From NCBI GenBank assembly GCA_013076295.1, contig RQOL01000826.1:1-64000 (forward strand): a DNA stretch of 64,000 nucleotides, written 5' to 3'. The notes under the pieces are model-generated. The model saw nothing but the letters and a program-made list of their open reading frames with translations, ran no database searches and was not told the DNA's origin. Shown here one piece after another: positions 11,807 through 24,254 of this stretch. The stretch comes from Sanderia malayensis (taxonomy: Eukaryota; Cnidaria; Scyphozoa; Semaeostomeae; Pelagiidae). Each line of letters opens with the position of its first letter. Within the stretch, counting starts at the first letter, position 1. The translations under genes and the position numbers were made by a program.

Positions 11807-14800
11807 ATGGCCGGCCTATCTTTAGCAAGGACAAAATTGATAGAGCTGCCAAAATTTTCCTCTGGATCTTTGGTTTTCATGGCTCCAATAGACGAGAACA
11901 AGCATATTATATTCTATGATAATATTGCTGTTATGATTGAACAATCAAGATTTTCTGAATATGGGTCCGCACGTAAAGAACGGGAAGAATTGTGTTTAAC
12001 GGCACCATTTTCATGGCTCAAAATGAAAAGGACATTTGAGTTTAATTCTAAAATATTGCAAATTAGTAAATCTCCAGAGACAGAGACTATTTTGTTTCTG
12101 ACTGCTGATGGGCAGGTTTGGGCACATAACGTTAAAAGGCAGCCATTAAAGTGAGTATGATGTTGTTCTCCCTATTTAGCCAGGTGATCTTCAGGTCAGA
12201 AACAATTACAATATGCATACAATTAAAGTAATTGTTCTGTATATTTTAATTAATATACTCATCATCCATTTTAAGCTTTTTAAGCAAAGTTTTAAAGTCA
12301 AGTATGTGACCATGTTTATATATCAGCTTCTGCCAAAAGATTACATCTATGGTTTGGGTAGCATATTCTCAGCTTTTCGTGATTACTTCTTTTTGATTTT
12401 GCAGCTCAAAAATCTTCCAGCCCAGTGAAATGGCTTTTGGAATTTTTGATACAAATATTTTAAGCCAGGAGAGATTACTGAAGGATAATGCTTATCTTGC
12501 ATATCTCAACAGCAATATTACTGAAAATATTGAAACAATTTGTTTAAATTTTAAAGGAGTCAGAAACATAGCTTTATTTGGTGAAGCTCTTCTTGTCTTA
12601 TCTCAAAATGGAAAAGATATAGAACTGTATATATTGTCTTTGAAGAAAGCTAAACAAGGTGTTCATGACCCTGGTACATACAGTATGCACAAAGTCTTCA
12701 CTATTCAGAATTGCAAGTTTGAATCAGAGAATCACGTCTATATGGATGTTATCACAGATAGCTCCAGGAGCCATCATTCATCATTTCTTGGTGTGAAGGG
12801 TAAATATTTTATGTCACTTTTTGGTCTTGATAAAGCTGTTGAAGATTGTGCCATGATTCTGCTTGGTCTTCCAAGTGGAATTGTAAAAACACTTCCTGTA
12901 AAGAGACACTGGTCATTTGCTTCAAACATTAAACATGATGATAACTTTGATACAGCTGAATATCAGTCAGATTTATCAACATGTCCTATTTTGTGTGATC
13001 TCAAGGAACCAATACACTGCTTTCATGGGCTAAATATGAGAAATTTTGAAATAGAAAGCTTTGTGTATTCTGGTGATGGCACAGTGTTTGCAAAAGCAGA
13101 ACTGCAGGCACAATTTTTGAACAGCTCCATGTTCATCGTCATTGGAAGGTTAGGTAAAATTTTGACATTTTTTGGGTCCAATAGTTTCAAACTGAAGTCA
13201 CTTCTTAGCTGGAATCAAGTTTCAAGTCCAGTTTTACGCACTGCTCTAAATGGATCATATTTTATTTGTTCAAATGGACATACGATTTTTGTGTATAAAT
13301 GGATGTTGCTGATAGACATTGAAGCTGAATCCAGTATGTCTGTTACTTCTGTTACTACAACTCTGAGCTACGTCACTTCTATATCCTCCTTGTCACTTGT
13401 GAATATCATTGTGAATCCTAGTAACATGTCTGCTTTGAAAAAAGTCGAGTTAAACTTTAGTATCCTTGGTGTCAACTCAGAAGGCAGCATGTATGAAATC
13501 AAACTTCAAAAGAATTTATCTACAGTTGGATGTCAGGCCTATTCATCTTGTTCATATGGAATAGAAATCAAGTCGTTACTAAATGATTTGCGGAATGCAG
13601 GAGAAACTTTATCGCTCTTAGAATGCCATTTGAACTATCAATCCAATGTTTTATCAAAGCTGGAAATGATTTCAACCTTGCTTTCAGAAATCCGTAACGG
13701 GAATATTAAGCGACTTTTTCCCTCTTCTCCGATTGATTTGCCTCTTAATTTAGGCATTGAGGATATTTCTACTTTTCTTGACAAGCATCTTCGAATCAGT
13801 TTCAGCATCAAAAATGGTTTGTGCCATTCTCTCACGCCAGATTGGGGTGTCCATTGTATTATCACCAGGAATAAAGCTTACTCCTCCATGGACAAAAGTT
13901 TTTCAGCAACCATCAAAATAGGTATGTTAGCTGCTAAGAGCACAAACTTGTACAGCATCAGTTTCAGTGACGTTGACTTACGAAAGATGTTACCTTTTAG
14001 TTTAGAGCTCAAGCTTATTATAATGAAGCCATCACTCAGGGCATCACCAATATGCTGTGAACCATGTTTGCTATTGCCTTCAAAGAAATTTAATGTTACG
14101 ATTTTGGATTTCAATTGTTCTTACAAAGAGACTTCACGAACAGATTTTTCTTCTCTCAACGAGGGATTTAACACAATTTCCAGCAAGACCTCCTCATTAC
14201 CGGAAAGTTCTTCCAATGACTGGATGTTCATACTTCCCTTCGATGCAGATGAGGGCCTACGACATAATGAACAAATTAATAAAGGAGCATCTGGATTTTG
14301 TCATCTTTATTCAAGACAGTTTTTACATCATGTTAGAGACGATAGTTACTCCAGAAAGGTTATTGCGCATCTCTGGGACAGTGATGTGGTGGGGCCCTAT
14401 GTTATTGGTAAAGATAAATTGCTTATTAAGTTGACACCTATGTCAGTAACATGTCAAGTTCACGAAGCACTCTGTGGAAAAATGAAGGTTCGTGCTTATC
14501 TCATTACTATTTTGCTGCTATATTCGATTTGCTATTACTTAAATTCTTTCTTTCGCCCTTTTATCGGATCTAATGTTATTGTTTATATTTTTGTTGTAAT
14601 TTTATTAGGATTGCTTACTTGAGCCTGACGCATTTCAAGAGTTTATATTATTGGACATGGCCAACCTGCTGCAACGTGTTAAGGTACGTTTATGGCTTCA
14701 ACGTGAGTGGGGAAGGGGATGCTTTTCTGGATATTTCTACGTAATGAAGAAAACTCAAATGGTCATTTCATCAAATGTTTTTTGGCGTTCAATGGCATGC

Positions 14801-14982
14801 CGGTCTGGTACTCTTCTTGAATCTCTCACATTTATTTTTGTTGCACCTTCATACTTTTTCATCCACAGATAATACGTCAGATCGGATGTCTTGAAATCAA
14901 AAAGGATGGACTACCGTTGTTACAAAGGTGCCATGATGTTTTGCAACAAATTTCATTCTGTCGCGTGAATCCTCTCATTTGA
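11807..14982 (+). CDS. FAAP100: Fanconi anaemia core complex-associated protein FAAP100
   Basis: Four exons: 11807-12150, 12405-14487, 14609-14683 and 14869-14982. All have GT-AG borders and phases that join without a stop, giving about 867 aa (human FAAP100 is 881). FAAP100 stabilises FANCB and FANCL in the Fanconi core ubiquitin ligase that acts in interstrand-crosslink repair. Diagnostic blocks: VEDCAMILLGLPSGIVKTLP, PILCDLKEPIHCFHGL, FIVIGRLGKILTFFG and SPVLRTALNGSYFICSNG follow the human order (LVGLPDGQ.., ..EPVIFIG.., ..GRMVAI.., PVLCAACGGG..). They form a beta-propeller-like N-terminus. The C-terminus CLLEPDAFQEFILLDMANL then KIIRQIGCLEIKKDGLPLL is a helical tail. The start ATG at 11807 gives MAGLSLART and is the first in frame. 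The 2.08-kb second exon is undamaged. Confidence 0.85.
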
Positions 14983-15388
14983 AATATAATATTCTAGAAT
15001 GAATTTAGTATAGCGTAGAGTAAAGTGTTATTTAACTAAAACGGATTTTCGCGCATCCAGAAGCATTTTTCTTGTTCAATTTTTCTTTAACCTTGTTTTG
15101 CTCGTCGTGTTAGCTTGCTTATATGTATCTTCAAATTCTTGATCTTCCTTTTTCTGTTATCAACGTGATCTTTTCCTTCGTCTCTAAAGCCTTTTTGCAA
15201 GGAATGTAGTGGTCAAATAGAATGGATTGGAATGGAGTGTGTCTGTAAAATATGGAGTGCGGAAACTGCTTGATATATCACAAAAATATGGATTTGTGGC
15301 CTATGGGTCTTGTAAACCCTGTTCTGATGTTAGTTTATATCTACAGCCATAGTCAATAGAAAATAACTCCATTGACGATCTTTACAAG
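14983..15388. other. FAAP100 3' flank, no further gene seen
   Basis: AT-rich non-coding sequence between the FAAP100 stop and the first MITE. It holds the left copy of the 8-bp target duplication tttacaag at 15381-15388. Confidence 0.5.
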
Positions 15389-16185
15389 TAGTGGCGTAGC
15401 TAAAGGGGGCATGGGGCAGCTGCTCCGCCACCAAGCGTTTTACAACGTAGAAAATTTCGTCAAAAACATCTTTTTTCAAATTTCGAACCTTTCGAACTTT
15501 ACAACAACGACTGCACATTATTTTAAGAATATTGCCAGGCTCACGATCTTGTGAATGTGAAACTATTAATCTTAGCAGGCGTTTTTTATTTTTGAATTGG
15601 TGTGCTTTTCACAGGGAAATGGTTTTAAATACACTCATCCAAATTTCGATGAAAGTGTCGGTAAAATCTGTGCTACAGGAAATAATTTTCTGTAGCACAG
15701 ATTTTTTTTCTGCCGCGCTAAGAATAATTTAAAAATATTCCGATTTCCGAGGCTCAAAATAGAAAAAATTAAGAATATTGAGGCTCAGCAAAAAGTTAAG
15801 TATTCTTATAAAAAAAGAGTGTATGTAATGTAATGTTGTTTTGCGACATAATCATTGAAAACAAAAGCAGTTAAAGAGATGTAGTCCGTTGTTGTTCAAT
15901 ATTCTCTATGAACAATTTCTTAGCTTTTATACCCGTGCTGATTTGTCAGCTTTATTACAACTTTTGGGTTTTGCTTTCATTTCACCATATCGGCGTTTTT
16001 AAAATGCCTAACAGAGCACGAAGAAGCAATGATCCTTTTCTTTGATTCGACGTATAAATGGGGGCAACAAACAAACTTCAAAAGGGTTTGTCAAAAATTT
16101 GTCCACATCACCAAATTTCGTCGGAATATTGTCGGAGTTTTTCCGGGCTTCGCTCCCTCACCGGCAAATCGTAGCTACGCCACTG
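15389..16185. mobile_element. hAT-type non-autonomous element with 8-bp target duplication
   Basis: The left end tagtggcgtagcta and the right end (reverse complement) cagtggcgtagctacg form a terminal inverted repeat of the hAT type. The flanks are identical 8-bp duplications, tttacaag at 15381-15388 and 16186-16193. Length is 797 bp, with no transposase inside. It carries the dispersed repeat also found at 2289 and an internal hairpin at 15663-15705. Confidence 0.85.
15663..15705. repeat. 16-bp perfect hairpin inside the hAT-type element
   Basis: aaaatctgtgctacag, 11-base loop, ctgtagcacagatttt. The arms pair perfectly. Confidence 0.9.
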
Positions 16186-16262
16186 TTTACAAGTGTGGTG
16201 GTAGGCAGGTTGACCGAAGAAACAACGAGTTATTTATGAAACAACAGCGTTATTTGAGTTGA

Positions 16263-16326
16263 TTTCCGGTTGATACCGGAAGCGCTATTCAGCATTTCCG
16301 GTTGATACCGGAAGCGCTATTCAGCA
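16263..16326. repeat. 32-bp tandem duplication containing a palindrome
   Basis: Two identical 32-bp units (tttccggttgataccggaag...attcagca) lie end to end. Each holds the inverted repeat ttccggt-tgat-accggaa. They sit at the head of the dispersed repeat that follows. Confidence 0.95.
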
Positions 16327-16768
16327 TCGGATTCGACTGTATGTTAATAAAATGCGAATATCTCAAGAAATATACGGAGCTTTCAAAATATGTTTGCAAT
16401 TACGAAAAGAGTGATAAATTCGTCAAACATTTTAGATGTAACAGTTTGAAAATAATTGTGTAAATGATTTTTAAATTATATATTGTTGTGGGCCTAAATG
16501 TTTAAAGCCGTTTATTACAGCAATTTCACGACATTTCGTACGCTTTCATAGTTTGTACGCCGCGAAAACTTGGCAATTCGTTAGAACCTGTAGATTTTTA
16601 TATAATTCGAAGGCATTTACTTTATTTCCTCTGTTTGAGTGGAAATAATGGCAGTTTTTAATTCAAATTTGTATGTATTTGTTGCGAATCCGAGGATACA
16701 TCCGGGAACTCGTCCCAAATTCGTGCTTCTGCACTGTTTGATTCCATTGGTTCTTCTTCAATGACTTC
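16327..16768 (+). repeat. Dispersed repeat B, second copy inverted and interrupted at 26806-29180
   Basis: The head cggattcga...gttaataaaatgc, the middle gccgtttattacagcaattt and tcatagtttgtacgcc, and the tail cccaaattcgtgcttctgca followed by attggttcttcttcaatgac all recur in reverse complement at 29180-28940 and 26952-26806. There they are separated by about 2 kb of later insertions. No coding capacity was recognised. Confidence 0.85.
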
Positions 16769-16881
16769 AGTTGCAGCAACAAAACTGAAACGTGATTTGC
16801 CAACATAGTTTTAAAAAAGATACAGAGACAAGAAAGAATTGTACCTTTCTCGTTCTTGCTGCAATTAATATTTATTACCCA

Positions 16882-17165
16882 CAGGGCCGGTTCCAGAAAA
16901 TTTTCTTCGGCGGGTGTAAGCTCTTATGTACCGAGCAATTTAAAAAAAACCTCACCACAAAACCATATAAACTTTCGTAACAGTTGTCTGATGATCGCAT
17001 AAGTGCGTGAAACTCCGAGTCACAACAGAGATATATGTGTCTTTTTTGAAGTCTAACTCTGTATAAACTTTCGTAACATAATTTTACCGACCAAAAATCG
17101 AAATTTCCCGAGTAAATCGCTAAAACTTAATTCTTGGGGGGGGTGTGCCCATGGAACCGGCCCTG
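16882..17165. mobile_element. Short MITE with CAGGGCCGGTTCCA ends
   Basis: Terminal inverted repeats of 14 bp: cagggccggttcca at the left and tggaaccggccctg at the right. Length is 284 bp. The CAGGG-type terminus suggests hAT. The 8-bp flanks (attaccca and aacccatg) share only accca, so the target duplication is unclear. Confidence 0.7.
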
Positions 17166-17726
17166 AACCCATGAACGAAAACGTGTTAACAATTACCTGT
17201 AGTGGGTTGACGATAGGGTAAGAAAACCCCCATGAATTTTAAGTGTATATTGTGGCGGGATGGGAAGTGCCGAATTTTACAAATCAAATGTACTATCCTC
17301 AATAGACATTGTTGCTGAACACTTTCCATTTGATACATTAAAAGAAACTGTAGTTTACTAATCGTAAAGCGCAAATTGATTCCTCGTTATGGATAACTCA
17401 AGTAATTCTGAGATAGTTAGCAACATGGAGATTGATGTAGGATATGAGGCAGATGACGAGCGTGATGATGACGATCGTCGTGGGTATGTATATTCGAGCA
17501 GCCTGTCGAGTACGTCTGACGAAGCCAGCATGAAACTATAATTTAGTTGTCTTCCTTTAACAGCTGTGATGTTTTGTATAAATAACAATATTGATAGTAA
17601 ATAATATTGATTGCATTGTTAAGTTCTTAAAATATTGGAAATATATGATAAATGTATTTATGGCATGTGATTTACTTTATTGGACATAGTCGCATGCGTG
17701 GTTGGGCACACACCAGAAAATTGACG

Positions 17727-18181
17727 TACCGTAAATCCTCGAATAAGCCCCCACGTTCGAATAAGCCCCCCCCCCTCGATTAAGCCCCCACCTAAGAAAT
17801 CATTTTTGCAAATAAGCCCCCCCCCTCGAATAAGCCCCCATGGGGTCTTATTCGAGGGAAGCAAAGTGCAGAATAATATCTTATTTCGAGAAAGCCCCCA
17901 CAAAACAATGGCTATACAGTATCACTTCCTTTGACTGGAGACAAGAAAGCAAAAAGAAACGCTATTTTCGTGATGATAAACAAATTATACGTTTTGTTAG
18001 ATCTTCACACAGCACTTTGTGAAAAAAGTTTAGCTGATTGAGAAAATTATGTCGTCTTTTTTCTGTCAACTTTTGAAATAAGCCCCCCCCCCTCGAATAA
18101 GCGCCCCCCTCGAATAAGCCCCCACCCAAAAATTCATTTTTGCAAATAAGCCCCCGGGGGCTTATTCGAGGATTTACGGTA
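17727..18181. mobile_element. CCCCC-rich MITE (copy 1), TA target
   Basis: Terminal inverted repeat ccgtaaatcctcgaataagc, flanked by TA on both sides. Inside, tcgaataagccccc recurs several times as direct and inverted sub-repeats around a unique 200-bp core (tatacagtatcacttccttt ... ttgtgaaaaaagt). Near-identical copies lie at 28232-28691 and 56020-56469, with degraded relatives at 19425-19726 and 29448-29941. The TA flanks suggest a Tc1/mariner-type mover. Confidence 0.9.
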
Positions 18182-18298
18182 TTTGAGAAATCAATTTGTA
18201 ATGGCGGATCATGACATATAGATTGCATGTAGATGATCCAAGACATTTTGTCATTGAGCTCAATTTGTAAACTAGTAGTCAATAACTCCAATATAAGG

Positions 18299-19113
18299 TG
18301 TTGGGGAAAGCCCCAGAATATTACTAATCTTATTAAGATAGGTGAGGCACGTATTGGGTCACGTGATCATTACCGGTGCGTAATCTTCTCGTACTGGTAC
18401 AGAGGCTAGGAGAAATCTGAACGTCTCGGAAATTTCCAGAGTATCAGTACGTAAGTTGCCACAATTACGCTTTAAAAACAATGAACTTTATTGGTTTGAC
18501 TAATAGCTTAAACAGTTATTTATTGGCTTATTAAAAATAGAACACATGCTGCATAAGTATAAAACCCGGTGACGCAGTGAAATAGGGGAATTTTGAAACA
18601 ATACATGGCAGGAAAAGGTTTTCGTGTTTCTTCTTTGAACTCTTTGCGAACTAGTAAGAAGAGGTTGCCCATCCGAATACAAAGACGACAGCTTTGTCAT
18701 CCAAAAGATCAAGAACAAAGTGTATCATGGGGGATACTGCTAACACAAATTCCTAACAGTGAGCACTCTTTTAGAATACTGATAAACAAAATGGACTTAC
18801 AGTCTCCTTGATCTTCTCTTCTTTATATGGCTTCTTTCTTCTAGACCTTACAGGCAGATAACACTCTTTGACAGTTAAACGTCTCTCAATGAACAACCAA
18901 AACAATTAATTCATCAACAACTTTTAAAGCAACCGTAACACAATCTCTAAATCTCCAACTAACTCTCAATATAATAATCAAGTCTTAATCAACTAATTCA
19001 GCGGAAATCACAAAAGATAAAAAAGTCAACAATTAAGGATTACAGCAAGCAAAACAGCAAGGTCAATGAATCTCAAAACTGTCAACATAGGTCCATCATT
19101 GATTGCCCTAACA
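18299..19113 (-). mobile_element. Candidate solo LTR or small TIR element
   Basis: On the minus strand the block starts TGTTAGGG and ends CCCCAACA. It contains two AATAAA signals in its last third, which fits an LTR standing alone. No matching target duplication was found. The outer 12 bases also form an imperfect inverted repeat (aaggtgttgggg / aaagtgttaggg), so a TIR element is the alternative. Confidence 0.4.
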
Positions 19114-19424
19114 CTTTGTCTCTAACAATACACCGGAAAAAGACATAGATATTGTCAGGTACCGCATTTTGTTTTACCTACACGATTTTTTTACAAGAAT
19201 CAGTACTAGGTTGTGAAACCTAAGAAGCACAGAATTTAGATACCCCAATTGTCGCACTTAAGTTTGACACTGATTCTAGTTTCTCAATAGCTTCTCAGGA
19301 AACTTTTATCACCATCTCATAATAGTCACATTCTCGAGATTCTTAACGTTGGTATGCAAAGCAGTGTGTTGTTATATTACTTGTTGTGATTTACTCAGTA
19401 AATATGCCATAAAAATTGTGGTAT

Positions 19425-19726
19425 TACCGTAAAAAGCCTCGAAGAAGCACCCACCTCCGAACAAGCCCTCCTTTCATAGCAGAAAGACTACAGAGTAAAG
19501 TGCAATGATTTATTGATAGTTCATGATGTATTTCGTCATAATATTGCCAATTTCTAAATGATTTTTTGTATCCGTGACCTTGATCTTCAAATAAGCCCCC
19601 TCTCTAATAAGCCGCCCTTTGGAAACTGAAATTTAAAGTAAGCCCCCCTTTCTATTAATCCCCCCTTTAGAACCTCGAAAATTAAATAAAGCCCCCTCCC
19701 CGGGGTTTCATAGAGCCTTTACGGTT
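19425..19726. mobile_element. Degraded relative of the CCCCC-rich MITE
   Basis: Starts taccgtaaaaagcctcgaag and ends gagcctttacggt. Inside are eroded aataagccccc motifs and a ccccgggg core near the right end. The core differs from the three well-kept copies, so it is an older insertion or a sister subfamily. Confidence 0.7.
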
Positions 19727-19811
19727 TTACCAAAAAGCCAAACGGATCTCAAACTCCGACGCTTGTCCCCCCCCCATGACACCACGATCAATATCAGGCT
19801 ACTCAGGCCGG

Positions 19812-19835
19812 GGTTAGGGTTAGGGCTAGGGCTAG
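19812..19835. repeat. Short interstitial telomere-like run
   Basis: ggttagggttagggctaggg plus one more ctag: two TTAGGG units followed by two CTAGGG variants. It lies about 100 bp upstream of the transposon open frame and could be part of its terminal region rather than true telomere sequence. Confidence 0.6.
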
Positions 19836-19931
19836 TTTCATTGCTATCACGAGTCAACTTAACATGCTGCAGTTCGTGACATGTTACTGATTCCAGGGGT
19901 AAAATAGAAGTGCTATAAATCATAGAAAAGA

Positions 19932-22748
19932 GTGAGATTTATACATGGGTTTAACAAAAGAAAAACCGAGTTCTACACGCTCTATTGTAGGCACGTCCAC
20001 ATGTACAAGCTATGTGGCATTCCATTGATGAAAAACATTACCCGCAAAAGTCATGCGCTGGTAATTGCACGAAAATACTATGGTAAGACTCTTCTGCCTG
20101 GATCGTATGTTCACAAAATTTGGCGTTTTCATCACGAGAATTATTATCTCATACGTGAACAGTTTCTGACTATCTTTTGTGAGTCCGGTATGTCCGATGA
20201 GACGTCGCTAGCAATGAACCTTTGCAGCGATATAGTGGCACGGGTAGTAGGAGAAATTGTTGCTTCCAGTTCGGCAAGCAGACATTGTGAACAGATGACC
20301 TCTATCTGCTCAAGCGTCTGCTCACAGATAACCATCAATGTTATGAGCGCACTTACGGAAAACAGAAACGAGGTTACAGTAAGTAACATAATGCCCCAAT
20401 TGCACATGGACAGCCCTAACTCTAAGGAAAAGGAGCAGGATAAAATCACAGGGAACACTGACAGCACCAATGGTACAAAAATGAGAAATGACATAAATAC
20501 AGATGACCGAGTATCTGGTGAGACTCGTGGAGATAAGATGTGAGCATAAGAGTGTTGGTGAAGATGTTCATGAAACTTCAGAAAGCAATATCTTCAAGGC
20601 TTTTGGCTTCTCCAACAACACTGCAAAAAAGCTAGGAAAGTCGCGTGTTCTTGTAGGTGAGGAAAATGAATTGAGCCTGAAAGAGTGGCTTGTGATCACA
20701 GAGATGGAACCAGCTTGGCAAGATATACCGATAATCGCTGGAAAAGATGGCAGCAGACGATTTGGAGGAGAATGGGCACAATTTTTCAATTCTGTTGTAG
20801 CAGAGTTCAACCCACACTGTGTATTTGCATTTAAAAACAACAGGGTGAAATGTCTGCATTCAAGAAAGAACAATGTAGCATTTTTTACAGCTTACGGTGT
20901 TTGCACTGTAAGCCCTTGTGAGTGCACAGTAACTCTGAGAATACACAATGTATGTCAAAACAAACTGGAAATAGAGTTCAAAGGTCTATTAAAGCACGAC
21001 CCAACAATATTAAAGTCGCGCAGAATAACAGGCGAGGAGCGTCAGGCAATAAAAGATAATTTTCTGGAGCAAAGGAAAGCGCCTGCAAACGTTTGCAGAG
21101 AAAAGCTGTCCAAGCTCAATACTGCAGCGTATGCTGCAGGCAACAGAAGCGGGTGTGGTGTCTCAGCCAAAGCTTTTCAGAACATCTCCTTCGAAGTTAA
21201 TGCTCAGAAGAACGACATAAACCACATTGCAGAAAAGATACGTAAATGTGACGCAGAAATACGCAAGGAGACTGCTTCGTTATATAAAAGCATGATGGAG
21301 GCACAGAAATTGGAAGGATATGTATAGTCTTGTGACATTACCTGTGAAGCATTAAGCGTGGTGCTATTCGATGAGGGGAGTGTGCACCGATACAGAGAGG
21401 CCGCGTGTAAAGATGTCTTATTTGTGGATGCAACAGGAACCATCATAGAAAAGATAAGAGGCTTCAAAAGAATCTTGTTCTATTCATTAACAACGAGGAA
21501 TCCTCTCGGTAAAACACCGGCGATTCCGATTTCAGAATTAATATCGTCCACACATACGGCTGGCGGAATAAGTCGATTATTCAGTGTTTTACGAGATAAA
21601 GAGAAATTCTTGTATGGTGACAATATAGTACCATTGGCCATTATGAGTGATTTCAGCACTGCCATACTTTCGGCAGTGATACGTATTTTCAACTCCGGTA
21701 TGACCACTCAAGAATACACGGACAAATGCTACAACATATTCACTGGGGTTGCTGGAGAAGAACAGAAACTAACTCTGGCTTTAATATGCTCAGCTCATCT
21801 CATGAAGGCAAATTCAAGGCAAATGGAAGCATGCCTCAAGAAATCTCACGTAACTGACGGCGCAGGATCGGTGAAGCATATTGCTATGCGAATTGTGCGC
21901 CTCCTTGTCAATGCTGATTGCTTGGCTGACATAGCAGTTATTGTAGAGTTGGTATACATCGTGTTTTTGTCGGAGAAAGTTGCCCCACAACTGGAAGGAG
22001 CACTACAGCGCCTAGCAAGCATCATAAATAAATTCCAAGTAGACAAGAAGGATGATGTAGATGCTGTTGCTGACGATGCAGAGAACCCCACAGCGCGGCT
22101 CAAACTCTCCAACAGCAAATTTAATGAATACTTCGATAGTTTATTGAAAACAACATTAACACAGAAGATAGATGTGGCGTGTCAGCTTGAAAAAAAAACA
22201 AGTACTTCATGCCAAAATACATGGAGTACATGCGCAGTACATTGCTGCCATATTTGCCTCTGTGGACAAAGATAATGTTGAGCGCAAATGGCAATCCATC
22301 ATTGGCAGGAAAAACGCGCAACATACGGAAAATGCAAGGCAAAACAATCTTGGATACCAATGTAAATAACGCCACTGCAGAGCAATACTTCAATTTTGTA
22401 AAACAAGGAATGAGGCAGAGGGTGCTTCCAACAGACGAATTCATTTACCGTCATTTCCAAGACGTGCAAGGTTTGAAAAGACAATTTGTCGACAAATTTG
22501 GAAAGCAGAAGAGCACACCAAAAGGCGGCAACATGGCGAAAATCAGTAGGTGCATCCCAAGATACCCAAATGATGTTGATATTGCATGCGCGTCTGACGT
22601 CGATATTCCTGCAGAAGACGAGGAAACATGGAATAAGAACACACCTAAGAAGACGATACCACGCAAACAAAAATTCGGTATCAAGAGCCACCTGGTCTGC
22701 CTTAGCAGTTCAATCCCAGAAAATCCGAACCAAGCCTTAAAAAGGTAA
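19932..22748 (+). pseudogene. DDE transposase part of the large transposon
   Basis: The catalytic core is readable. The first Asp is in VLFVDATGTI (codon 21427), the second in LAIMSDFSTA (codon 21649), then a C..H motif in LICSAHLMKAN, and the Glu in NNATAEQYFNFVKQ (codon 22380). A D-D-CxxH-E order is typical of MULE-like and KDZ-like eukaryotic transposases; I cannot assign the superfamily firmly. The upstream part contains HENYYLIREQF and WQDIPIIAGKDGSRRFGGEW, conserved-looking but unassigned. Lesions: a frameshift between 20515 and 20540, a TAG at 21325 with the frame continuing beyond, and a frameshift at the A run near 22195. No ATG is certain at the 5' end; the open frame begins at or before 19932. 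All catalytic residues survive, so loss of activity is recent or partly due to sequencing errors. Confidence 0.75.
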
Positions 22749-22749
22749 A

Positions 22750-24190
22750 AAAATCGCATACTGGATTTGACAGCGCATTAGATAAAATGAGGTTTCAAGT
22801 GTTCAAGGTCCAAAATTGGCAGACTGTGTCACCAAGATATGCAAATACGGATGATTGCCTCGATGAATTGCGATACAGCTACTCTAAACTTTCAGATGAA
22901 CAAAATGCTGCCATCAGTACACCAAGAGCAAATCAGCAACACAAGCTGTACTGTATATGCCGTCAACGTTACAAGCCGTCGGACCCAACTATGGTACAAT
23001 GCAACATCTGCAACGACTGGTATCATCACGCCTGTATTAAGATGGATGCAACCTTTCTTTCGCAACTAGCACCAAGGTATCATTGCGACAGTTGTATCAG
23101 CAAGATATTCCAGGCTCTTCTTAACTACATGCGACACCAAGAAGAGCAACCGAAGGATGCAGAGCGAATAACAGAGCTGGATGATGTTATAGCTTCGATG
23201 GATGAGGAAAGTAAGAATATTTTGCAAAATCACGAGTTCCTGCCAGCGCCTATTGACAGGTCTGCTATCGTTTCAGACAACCTTAATCATATCCGTGGAA
23301 TACAAAATCCAATTTCTACTTGCTGGCTCAACGCGATCGTACACTTGGTGTGCGGTACAGGCATTATTGGCCTTCTTCTTTCCTACAGTTGTAGCGCAGA
23401 GACTGAAATTTCCAGAGAGTTGATTATGATCAGAATCCGTCTTGTCGGCAAAGCCAAGTCAGCAGTGTCGTTACGCCAAGTGCAGAATCTGCCTCTGTTT
23501 GTCAATCCCGCCCTCTTTGACCCCAGAATTGATGTTCAAAGGGATCCCTTGGAATTCTATGCGGCAATAATCGAGTATTACATGGCTAATATTCCGTGTG
23601 AACGAATAGTTAACGACCACAAAATGGCTATTGTCGACTTGTGTCACTGCCTCAATTGCAATGGCAAAACTGGTGCCGAATCAAAATGAACCATTCTGCA
23701 TGTTCCTGTAGCAGACGCTTCTGAGTCAGTCCCACTAGCAGATCTTATCTGGGCAACTCTCCATGAAAACTACGTGGACAATGTTAGTGATATATTGCAA
23801 AATCCTTGCAATTCTCAGTGCAATTCACCTGCAATTATAGAGTCAACATTTATAACAAGATTCCCCACAGTGTTGATCATACATTTCAAGAGAGCTACAT
23901 GGGATTCACGCGGTGGTCGCATTAAGCAGACACCAGTTGTCATTCCACAATCACTGGATATGACCCCATATGCTTCCACACAAACAAATTAGCCCTGCAG
24001 TTATAATTTACAAGCTATTGTCAGCCACTATGCAGCAACCAGCTCTGGTGGCCATTATGCGTGTCATATCTTCAATGGAGAGTCTGTGACAACTTACAAT
24101 AACAAAGACGTCAAGAAACGGACAGGAAATACCTTGCTTGGCTTAAGAACCATCCAGGCATCAGCACATATGGTTGCGTATTTCTGAATG
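22750..24190 (+). pseudogene. PHD finger plus USP (peptidase C19) deubiquitinase part of the transposon
   Basis: After an A-run frameshift near 22745 the line continues through SHTGFDSALDKMRFQVF into a C4HC3 PHD finger: YCICRQ, MVQCNICNDWYHHACI and YHCDSC (about 22950-23096). A USP domain follows. The Cys box is IQNPISTCWLNAIVHLV (Cys codon 23321). Two CxxC pairs (CLNC, CNSQC) fit the zinc-binding fingers. The LIIHFKR strand is present, and the His box is AIVSHYAATSSGGHYACHIF (His codon 24053), with VTTYNNKDVKK after it. In-frame stops at 23687 (TGA) and 23990 (TAG) break it. All catalytic positions are in place. USPs remove ubiquitin; in a transposon this could protect the transposase or alter host chromatin, which is inference. 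Confidence 0.8.
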
Positions 24191-24254
24191 TAAATAGCGA
24201 AGAGCACGTAGCAAGTAACGTTTGCACAACTTCCAGTGCAGAGGAAAGAAGTGC

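Noticed and set aside
11614..11901. Minus-strand frame over the FAAP100 start
   Set aside because: Overlaps the first FAAP100 exon antisense with no homology.
17389..17541. Acidic 50-codon open frame starting MDNSSNSEIV on the plus strand
   Set aside because: Short, low complexity, no splice partner and no homology; it may be a transposon remnant but cannot be supported.
19812..19835. True chromosome-end or fusion scar from TTAGGG units
   Set aside because: Only two perfect and two variant units; too short to infer a telomere.
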